14,971 nucleotides of DNA from Baffinella frigidus (taxonomy: Eukaryota; Cryptophyceae; Cryptomonadales; Baffinellaceae), in NCBI GenBank assembly GCA_026770585.1, contig MU646396.1, forward strand, positions 399,887 through 414,857, written 5' to 3'. A model generated the notes under the pieces. That model worked only from the letters and a program-made list of their open reading frames with translations. It was not told the DNA's origin and searched no databases. Made by a program: the position numbers and the translations under genes. Shown here piece after piece: positions 1 to 5,515 of the stretch (positions are counted from its first letter, which is position 1; each line of letters begins with the position of its first letter).

Positions 1-142
1 CCTGCGCCTCCCGTGCCTGCGCCTCCCGTGCCTGCGCCTCCCGTGCCTGCGCCTCCCGTGCCTGCGCCTCCCGTGCCTGCGCCTCCCGTGCCTGCCCGCT
101 CAACCCCTGCGCCTCCCGCTCAACCCCTGCGCCTCCCGCTCC
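1..142. repeat. 15-base minisatellite at the window's left end
   Basis: Six identical tandem copies of CCTGCGCCTCCCGTG fill 1-90. They are followed to about 142 by three longer variants of about 20 bases, each carrying a CGCTCAACC or CGCTCCACC tail. The array leads straight into telomere-like repeats. It is probably cut by the window edge, so its true length is unknown. Confidence 0.95.
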
Positions 143-265
143 ACCCTAAACCCTAGACCCTAAACTCTCAACCCTAAACTCTCAACCCTGAACCCTGAAC
201 CCTAAACCCTAAACCCAGAACCTTAAAACCCTAAACCTCGAACCGTTGACCCTCAAATCTCAACC
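143..265. repeat. Decayed telomere-like CCCTAAA tract
   Basis: About 17 imperfect heptamers related to CCCTAAA, with variants such as CCCTGAA, CTCTCAA and CCCAGAA. C-rich strand orientation would be correct for a left chromosome end. However, similar tracts lie inside introns elsewhere in the window, so this may be interstitial. Confidence 0.85.
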
Positions 266-753
266 CCAAACCCGCCCCCCCTGAATGCGCGACGCCGAAA
301 CTTGCAACTCGAATGTGGGCACCTCGTCCTTGATTGTTCGATACCAGACAGAGAGTCGCGGAGGAGCCTCCCGTCGATGCTATCCGCTATCGAGGCTCCT
401 AGGGGTTCTTTTCAAAGCTGAGGCCAGAATCCGGCCTCAGCTTTTTTTTTTTTGAAAGTCCATTTCCCTTAGCATTCAGTTGATGTTTTTTTAGACTCTT
501 TAAAATTGAATGACGTCCTCGCTCGGCAGCGGCTGCCGTTGTGCTATGCTCCTTTCCCGTTTTTGTTGCCCCCCCCACCGTTGTTTTCGAAACGCAGCAA
601 GGGTTTAGGGTTAAGGGTGGAACTAAGAACATGGAAGCTGCGCTCCGGCAGCTCCCATCGAGTAAGGTTCTTAATGACAGAATGAATCACATTCATTGGA
701 TACTTCTATGATGTTCAGGAGGACCTCATCACACTGATGCTTTGACGATTGAG
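266..753. other. Gene-poor stretch with a strong hairpin and T-run
   Basis: No convincing exon was found here. It contains a perfect hairpin with a T-run at 415-451 (listed separately), a telomere-like GGGTTTAGGGTT at 600-612, and an ATG at 631 opening ten codons before GTAAGG. That ATG could be the Nudix first exon, but I cannot match its splice phase to the next exon, so it is not called. Confidence 0.5.
415..451 (+). terminator. Perfect 12-bp hairpin followed by an 11-13 base T-run
   Basis: AAAGCTGAGGCC pairs perfectly with GGCCTCAGCTTT across a 7-base loop and runs into an uninterrupted T tract. In a eukaryote this resembles the 3' end of a Pol III transcript or a small mobile element rather than a bacterial terminator. 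Upstream, at 334-343, GTTCGATACC resembles a Pol III B box, but no A box or cloverleaf was found. Function is unproven. Confidence 0.5.
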
Positions 754-794
754 AAGCCTCACGTCAAAGCCTGCTGTGGTGCGCACGGTGTCGG
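754..794 (+). CDS. Tentative upstream exon of the Nudix gene
   Basis: In the reading frame of this stretch the residues SLTSKPAVVRTVSG form a plausible first beta strand for a Nudix domain. Ending at 794 before GTGTTG leaves the reading frame at phase 1, which is what the next exon (880) requires; the joined residues become TVSGGRTEWLLIL. An AG at 752-753 or 755-756 could be the acceptor. A stop codon lies just upstream in frame, so a further first exon with the ATG is needed and was not found. The phase match and strand-like hydrophobicity support it; the short length and lack of a start keep confidence low. Confidence 0.35.
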
Positions 795-879
795 GTGTTG
801 GGTGTGGGGTTTCGGGCTTGGGGATCAGGGGTCATGGTTCAGTTTTTTTTATTTTGAGGTGTTGGCGTGAGTTGCGCAG

Positions 880-3800
880 GGCGCACGGAGTGGCTGCTCA
901 TCTTGCGCGCGAATGCGCCCTCCCAAGGTCACTGCACCCGCCCTCTCAACTGGGCCTTGACGCGAGAGTGTGAAAAATGATTGGGGGGTGACGCCTCCAA
1001 GCTCTGCCTTACTCGAGTTGACCGACTATTCTGAAGTTGACGTGCTGGGGTTTCGGTAAAAACAGATCAACTTTGGAGCGGTTAAGAGCCCAAGGGCAAC
1101 CGCGCCCGACCTGCGTCGTCCGAGAGACACGTTTGTTGATGAAATATTGATATCACCACATTGTTAACAGACGCCAGACACGCCCCGCCAACCTTCCTCT
1201 TATTCTCTTCTTTAACACCCGCATGGCCTTTTGGAGAGTGATCAACACAGGTACCTACGACCGGTTTCTTCGCAGTGTGGGCTTGGTTGCATTCCAGAGG
1301 GAATAGGGGAGCACAGCCCCGGCAACCCCGCACTCGTCAATCCACACCACGTATCGCACCTTTGTCTTCATCTGCCGGTAGTCTCAACACGATCTGAACC
1401 AGCATACTAGTTGCGTATAGGCCCCGCCCCGCTCTGAAAGATGTCTGAACCTCAGCCCTCAACCCACAACCCTGAACCCTAAACCCGGAACCCGGAACCA
1501 GGAACCCTACACTCCACGCCCTAAACCCTGACACCCAAAGCCTAAACACCAACCCCCAACCCCGACGCCCCAAACCCTAAACCCTAAACCTGTGCTCAGG
1601 AGAGTGGGCGCTACCCGGAGGCTCGATCGAACTGGGGGAGGGGACGCTTGCAGCCGCGAAACGGGAACTGATCGAGGAGACCCAGCTAGGCGCGGATCAG
1701 GTGCGCACCCTAGCGATGTCTCTATCTATTTCGTGGGCCCGGGCTGGGCTATTTTGTTGACTGATGTGTACCGCACACCCAGCGTGTCAAGTTGAGGATA
1801 GTCTGTCAGCGCGAGTGAGGCAGAGCTGGGGATGGGGACGCTCGCAGTCGCGAAACGCGAACACGTCCAAGAGACCCAGCCAGGGGCGGAACAGGTGCGC
1901 GGGTTGAGACGTTAGGGGTGAGGTGCCTACGGTAGGCACCTGGGCCGTGCGAAACATAACCCTGCGGCGCAGCGGGCAGGCGACGATATTTCAAAGAGGG
2001 TTTCAGGACGACAGACCGCATCAGCCAGTCGTCCCGAAACCCGAAACCCTAAACCCCAAACCAGGCGACGTTTTGCACTTCGAGTTTCATGACGACAGAC
2101 TGCATCACGCGCGACGAGCGCGGCAGGATGGCCTTCCACTATGTTATTGCCCAGACCTTCGCTGTCATCAGCCCAGGTACGCCGCCTTCGGCTTCATGCT
2201 TTGGGGTTCAGGGCTCAGGGCCCAGGTTTCAGGTTTCAGTCGTTGTGGTTGATTATTCAGGGTTTTGGGGGTATGGGGCGCGTCACGAGGTTGGCAGGAT
2301 AGCGTTGCACTTTGTCATTGCCCAGCCATTTGGTGTTGTCAGCCCAGGTGCCGCCCTGAACTCCTAACCCTAGGTGCTGTCTGTGCCGTCACAGTCTGAC
2401 AGAGACACCTGTGGCGGTCCCGACACGGCTGGGGAGAGAGAAGAGCCCAGCGAGAGAGAGAAGGTTTCTTTTGGTGTTGATTTGTTGTTTTGGAGTGGCC
2501 ATCCTATGCGAAAACCGCTCTGCAAGGTTTATCCGGGAAAACCTATTTTCTTTCATTTTCTGGCAACGAACATTACTTTCATTTCCTGGTAACGAAAATT
2601 ACTAAAAAAAATCTTTGATATTTCTAATAAAAACGAATTGTGTATTAATTGTCGTCGCCAGGAAATGAAAGAAAAGTAGTTTTACCCGGATAAAGGTGGC
2701 GCGTTCGGCACTCAGGAAGGAGTGTCTCTCGCAGGAGCTCCGTTGGGGGGAATACACTGCCTAGCTCTGCCCGAGTTTTATTATGGCTCGTACTCAAGGC
2801 TTTCTATTCAGCCTTTGTACTGGATCTCTGCTCTTAAATTCTCTGGGATGAGCAAGACTAAAACTTAATAGGGTAATGGACTAAAAATGGGGTAGTTAGG
2901 CCTGCGGCATTGCCTAGGACCTCCTACTGTAGGCCAAAATCCTAGAACTTTTTTGGTCATAGGAGCCCTACGGTCTACGGTAGGCAATACCGTAGGCCTA
3001 ACTACCCCATTGTTAGTCCGTTAGCCTATGCAACTGAGGCAGAGCTAGACGGCGGCCAGTACGGTACGCATAGTATTGAGAAGGGTGTCTCTCGCAGCCG
3101 CTGCCGAGCGAGAAGGGAACAGTCCATCTAAACGTAATCCAGAAGCCCTACCGTAGGGACAAAGGGGGTTCCTACGGAAAATCCAAGGTCCATTTTCGAC
3201 CTTGGCTTTCGATTTCGTGCCAAACTCGCTCGCTAGCGGAGCGCGCTTTCGGTATTGAGAAAGCAGTGTCTTTGCAGGAGCGGTGGTAAGAGCGTCGGAT
3301 GACGCAGCAGCGGCTGGCTGGTTCACGCGGGAGGAGATTCAAGAGGGTCTCTTTGGAAAGGTGTGCGCCACAGGGGTCTAGCTCTTTCTCCGTCCATTTG
3401 GGATCGCCAATTTTTGGGGCCCGGGGTTTTATCGCTCCAACGTTAACAGATTTGTACCGCAAATCCCGCATGTCAACTTGAGACTAGCCGGTTAGCGGTA
3501 GGGTGGTTCACGCGGGAGGAGATTCGCGAGGGGCTCTTCGGAAAGGTGTACGAGTACCCCACACAGGGGACTACTGAGTGCAAAGGGATTTCGTGATGTG
3601 TGAGTAATCTATAGGCCCCTACGGTAGGCCATCCATAGAGTTGGGTGGTTCACGCGGGAGCAGATTTGTGAGGGGCTCTTTGGAAAGGTGTGCACCCCAT
3701 GGTTCTAGCTCTGTCTCAGCCTGCACGCCTGGATGAGGGGACCAACCAGCCCAGCCTGAACCGGGAAGAATCCAAGAGGCGCCCACTCCACGACTTATGA

Positions 3801-4218
3801 AGGCCCATCTGCCCCACAGCACACGTTGTTCGTGCACAGGAGCATGGGCCAATATGCACCCCCGCAGAAGCAGACTGCGCCAGAACCGCCCCAGGAATAG
3901 CGTGATATACAGGGGTGCCTCGCTCACAAGGAGCCGCCCCCCAAAGCACCACCGTATGGCCATGTTTATAGGCCTACTGCAGGGTCCTAGGGGAGTGCAC
4001 CTCCTTATGAGCGAGGTACCCTATGGGCAAGCCTCGGGACGGACGAGCTCGCGCGACTGATGTCCGTCCCGGGGCGGGCCTATCTCACACGATTCTCGGC
4101 TCGCGCGACTGATCCGAGTGATCGCCCCGCCTGACAGGTGACACCAGGGGTGCTAGAAGTTGTCGAGCGCGCGGAGAAGCTGCGAAAAGCTGGGTGTCTT
4201 GAGGTCGAGGTGCTGTAA
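880..4218 (+). CDS. Nudix hydrolase, five exons, N-terminus unresolved
   Basis: Likely hydrolyses a nucleoside diphosphate linked to another group (COG1051-like ADP-ribose/NADH-type branch); exact substrate cannot be read. Exons: 880-927, 1600-1700, 2065-2176, 3278-3360 and 4138-4218 (stop TAA). All four introns begin GT and end AG, and splice phases 1, 0, 1, 0 match at every junction. The joined protein gives about 140 residues. In order: strand EWLLILRANAPSQ, the Nudix box starting GGSIELGEG and ending RELIEETQ (catalytic REL..EE present), a middle strand pair with DERGRMAFHYVIAQTFAV, the acidic DDAAAAGWFTREEI segment, and a C-terminal helix VTPGVLEVVERAEKLRKAG. The usual Gly after the EE pair (REUxEExGU) is Gln here. 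The first ~20 residues are missing from this model (see tentative exon at 754-794). Several exons have decayed partial copies in the adjacent introns. No targeting signal can be judged. Confidence 0.88.
1000..1080 (-). mobile_element. MITE family A copy, reverse, truncated
   Basis: Starts with AGCTCTGCCTTACTCG and contains GTTGACCGACTATTCTGAAG and a TTGACGTGCTGG core, the reverse complement of the family's 3' half. The other half is missing or unrecognisable. Confidence 0.75.
1450..1590. repeat. Intronic telomere-like tract
   Basis: Degenerate CCCTAAA/CCCGGAA/CCAACCC heptamers, with two perfect CCCTAAA units at its right end, immediately before the acceptor of the Nudix-box exon at 1600. Confidence 0.8.
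1712..1827 (+). mobile_element. MITE family A copy
   Basis: Begins AGCGATGTCTCTATC and ends GTGAGGCAGAGCT, inverted termini of the family, with the internal core TACCGCACACCCAGCGTGTC. It starts 11 bases after the donor of exon 1600-1700 and ends exactly where a decayed copy of that exon begins. Confidence 0.8.
1827..1896 (+). pseudogene. Decayed copy of the Nudix-box exon
   Basis: About 70 bases align without large gaps to the 3' two thirds of exon 1600-1700. In the exon's frame they read GMGTLAVAKREHVQETQPGAEQ, matching GEGTLAAAKRELIEETQLGADQ, and the donor GTGCGC is kept. The catalytic RELIEE has become REHVQE, so this copy would not be active. It lies inside the intron, directly after a MITE. 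Confidence 0.85.
1996..2021 (+). pseudogene. Short decayed copy of the start of Nudix exon 2065-2176
   Basis: TTTCAGGACGACAGACCGCA closely matches TTTCATGACGACAGACTGCA at 2089-2108 inside the real exon. Only about 25 bases are recognisable. Confidence 0.6.
2035..2062. repeat. Telomere-like tract ending at a 3' splice site
   Basis: Four CCCGAAA/CCCTAAA/CCCCAAA units run directly into CCAG, the acceptor used for Nudix exon 2065-2176. Confidence 0.75.
2278..2346 (+). pseudogene. Decayed copy of Nudix exon 2065-2176
   Basis: In frame it reads ARHEVGRIALHFVIAQPFGVVSP, matching TRDERGRMAFHYVIAQTFAVISP of the real exon. The 3' end keeps the CCAG and a GT donor (2347-2348). It lies about 100 bases downstream of the real exon, within the same intron. 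Confidence 0.85.
2530..2692. mobile_element. AT-rich MITE with long inverted termini
   Basis: The left end (from TATCCGGGAAAACCTATTTT through TTTCATTTTCTGGC) and the right end (from GCCAGGAAATGAAAG to ACCCGGATA) are imperfect inverted repeats of about 35 bases. The 163-base element is strikingly AT-rich against its GC-rich surroundings. No coding capacity. It sits in the Nudix intron 2177-3277. The flanking 2350-2530 holds nothing I recognise. Confidence 0.85.
2761..3049. mobile_element. Outer MITE interrupted by a nested hairpin element
   Basis: Left end TAGCTCTGCCCGAGTTTTAT and right end CAACTGAGGCAGAGCTA are inverted and match the ends of the element at 6339-6459. Between them sits a separate inverted-repeat element (2872-3024), so the outer one is the older. 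Confidence 0.7.
2872..3024. mobile_element. Nested inverted-repeat element (CCTACGGTAGG family)
   Basis: Arms of about 45 bases: GGACTAAAAATGGGGTAGTT then AGGCCTGCGGCATTGCCTA on the left, and the inverted CCTAACTACCCCATTGTTAG on the right. The middle carries CCTACTGTAGG and CTACGGTAGG motifs shared with 10303-10758, 3140-3180 and 3588-3630. Confidence 0.85.
3380..3490 (+). mobile_element. MITE family A copy, degenerate 3' end
   Basis: Begins AGCTCTTTCTCCGTCC and contains the core TTTGTACCGCAAATCCCGCA followed by TGTCAACTTGAGACTAG. The usual CAGAGCT terminus is absent. It starts 20 bases after the donor of Nudix exon 3278-3360 and is followed at about 3503 by a copy of that exon. Confidence 0.7.
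3503..3596 (+). pseudogene. Copy 2 of the 3' part of Nudix exon 3278-3360
   Basis: In frame it reads GWFTREEIREGLFGKV, nearly identical to GWFTREEIQEGLFGKV of the real exon, with the GT donor at the same point. If read through, the frame ends at TGA 3594-3596. It lacks the DDAAAA start of the exon and has no acceptor in place, so it is probably an intronic echo; an alternative exon cannot be excluded. Confidence 0.8.
3588..3632. repeat. Partial CCTACGGTAGG-family element
   Basis: GGGATTTCGTGATGTGTGAG and CCCCTACGGTAGGCC match, in reverse, one arm of the large inverted repeat at 10303-10404. Confidence 0.6.
3644..3700 (+). pseudogene. Copy 3 of the 3' part of Nudix exon 3278-3360
   Basis: In frame it reads WFTREQICEGLFGKV, with the donor GTGTGC kept, as in the real exon. 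Followed five bases later by a MITE-family-A terminus (AGCTCTGTCTCAG at 3707) without a matching right end. Confidence 0.8.
3908..4024. mobile_element. MITE family B copy (TACAGGGG termini)
   Basis: Left end TACAGGGGTGCCTCGCTCAC and right end GAGCGAGGTACCCTAT are inverted. The interior carries CGCCCCCC and GGCCTACTGCAGGGTCCTAG as in the other copies. Degenerate compared with 5276-5401 and 12730-12851. It lies in the last Nudix intron. Confidence 0.8.
4037..4073. repeat. Small hairpin in the last Nudix intron
   Basis: GGGACGGAC pairs with GTCCGTCCC around a 19-base loop containing CTCGCGCGACTGAT. That loop sequence recurs at 4101-4114, shortly before the acceptor at 4137. Confidence 0.6.
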
Positions 4219-4246
4219 GGCCCGGCTCGCCCCGGGTCGTGTGTTT

Positions 4247-4385
4247 AGGTCGCCCAAATGTGTAAGTCGGCCAAATGTGTAGGACGGCCAAATGTGTAGG
4301 TCGGCCGAATGTGTAAGTCGACGTATAAGGCCAACTGTGCAGGTCGGCCGAATGTGTAAGTCGACTTGTAAGTCGACCCGTCGAC
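4247..4385. repeat. Minisatellite just after the Nudix stop codon
   Basis: About seven imperfect copies of a 16-17 base unit close to TCGGCCAAATGTGTAGG, starting about 30 bases after the Nudix TAA. It probably lies in the 3' UTR. Later units drift to CGACTTGTAAGT. Confidence 0.85.
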
Positions 4386-4683
4386 CCGCAGCGGTGGGTC
4401 GAGGGTGCCAAAAGATGCGCTTCGGCGGGCCCATCTGACACTCCTTCCTCACAGCTGTAGCGTGTATCCCGTAAGCGGCAAGTAGGCTCATACGCACTTA
4501 CCTATGCTACTGTAGGGGCCTACGACCTGCTGGGAGTCGAACATGACCCCCTCGCCAGTTAAGAGATAGCTTCCTGCGGGTGACGTTCCACTGGAGAGAG
4601 AGAGTACGCGGGCGGGGGAGGGTCTGCGTGAGACCCGAGATCGGGGGATGGGAAACGGCGCCGCTGTGGGCCTCCTCCGCGGT
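4386..4683. other. No gene recognised
   Basis: Contains only a short relic, TAGGGGCCTACGACCTGCTG at 4513-4532 followed by CATGACCCCC, which resembles 12589-12620. Open frames here carry no recognisable domain. Confidence 0.5.
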
Positions 4684-4758
4684 TCAGGTTTTAGGTTTAG
4701 GTTTAGGTTTAGGTTTAGGTTTAGGTTTATGTTCAGGTTTAGGTTTACAGTGTAGGCC
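4684..4758. repeat. TTTAGG hexamer array
   Basis: About nine units of GGTTTA with a few TTCAGG variants. It is one base shorter per unit than the TTTAGGG-type repeats elsewhere in the window. Confidence 0.9.
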
Positions 4759-5275
4759 CAGTGGGGTGTCCTTCGCACGGGGTAGGGGCGGCGGGGGTTA
4801 TATGTTGCGGCATTGCTCACGTGAGGCGCGTTCGCGAGTGGTGAAAACGTTGAGTCAAGACGCACGTGTGTCGTCAGTTCAGTTCAGCAGTTCAGTTCAG
4901 CCAAGATGCGCAAGTGTCGCAACACTCGCTGTACATGCGTACCTCGAATTCTATAGCACGCCCCCCCCTTTAAAACACTTGAGGGTCCTAGCTATTGGCC
5001 TGCAGTAGGATTTCGACATACTACAGGGGTACCTTGCTCATACGAAAGAGCATTCCCCACAGTTGGAGAATCTTTCTGAGCATACAATACTAATAGGCCT
5101 CGCCCCGAATACAGTCGATGTTATGGCTCGAGGAGGACTCGTCCTAGACTCGGTCATCACACTTGATGTCCATTTTGTTGGAGCCTTTTCTGCGGCATCA
5201 TTCAGTCAAGTCGCGTTACATGACCAGTCATCACGGGCGCTACACGTCCTCCGGCACGCGCTCGCTTCTTTCAAC
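4759..5275. other. No gene recognised
   Basis: Holds a short TTCAG array (4875-4905) and one unpaired MITE-family-B end (5022-5050). An 84-codon open frame at 5063-5317 runs into the MITE and has no domain I recognise, so it is not called as a gene. Confidence 0.5.
5022..5050 (+). mobile_element. Solo MITE family B terminus
   Basis: TACAGGGGTACCTTGCTCAT followed by ACGAAA matches the left terminus of 5276-5401; no opposing end was found. Confidence 0.7.
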
Positions 5276-5401
5276 TACAGGGGTACCTCGCTCATAAGAA
5301 ACTGCCCCCCCCCCTAGGGCCACCATCGGGCCCTAGCTAGGCAGAGGCCTACTGTAGGGTCCTAGAGAAAGACGCTTTCTTATGAACGAGGTACCTCTGT
5401 A
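5276..5401. mobile_element. MITE family B, intact copy
   Basis: Left TACAGGGGTACCTCGCTCAT then AAGAAA; right TTTCTTATGAACGAGGTACC then TCTGTA, an almost perfect inverted repeat of about 26 bases. 126 bases long with a C-run and GGTCCTAG interior. If TA is the target duplication, the true end is CAGGGGTACC. Confidence 0.9.
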
Positions 5402-5450
5402 GAGCTCCTTCCCGAAAATGACGCCCGCGCTCTGGAGGAGAAGTCTTGAG
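5402..5450 (-). pseudogene. Decayed copy of the 3' end of the last glutaredoxin exon
   Basis: On the minus strand it aligns to the last 17 codons of exon 4 ([16 protein letters not shown]), reading approximately LLQSAGVIFGKEL after a one-base frame correction. It begins directly beside the MITE at 5276-5401. Confidence 0.8.
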
Positions 5451-5515
5451 GTCCAAGCGCTTGCTTCATTGAACTATCACTCCTTCCCCACAACGGACGG
5501 CCTTACAGCATCTCG

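Larger units (their letters stand above)
928..1599 (+). other. Nudix intron after the WLLIL exon
   Basis: 672 bases, GT..AG. It holds a truncated reverse copy of the 135-base MITE family (about 1000-1080), a stretch without recognisable content (1083-1440), and a CCCTAAA-type tract (about 1450-1590) ending 8 bases before the acceptor AG at 1598-1599. Confidence 0.7.

Noticed and set aside
330-345. tRNA gene suggested by GTTCGATACC
   Set aside because: No acceptor stem, anticodon arm or A box can be drawn around it.
415-451. Bacterial intrinsic terminator
   Set aside because: It fits the shape, but all coding evidence in the window is intron-containing eukaryotic DNA.
4247-4385. CRISPR-like array
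   Set aside because: The units are contiguous and diverging with no unique spacers, and the genome is eukaryotic.
4488-4865. Open frame with a LNLNLNLN run
   Set aside because: This is only the TTTAGG hexamer array read on the minus strand.
5063-5317. 84-codon open frame on the plus strand
   Set aside because: It ends inside a MITE, has no domain I recognise and no splice-compatible neighbours.
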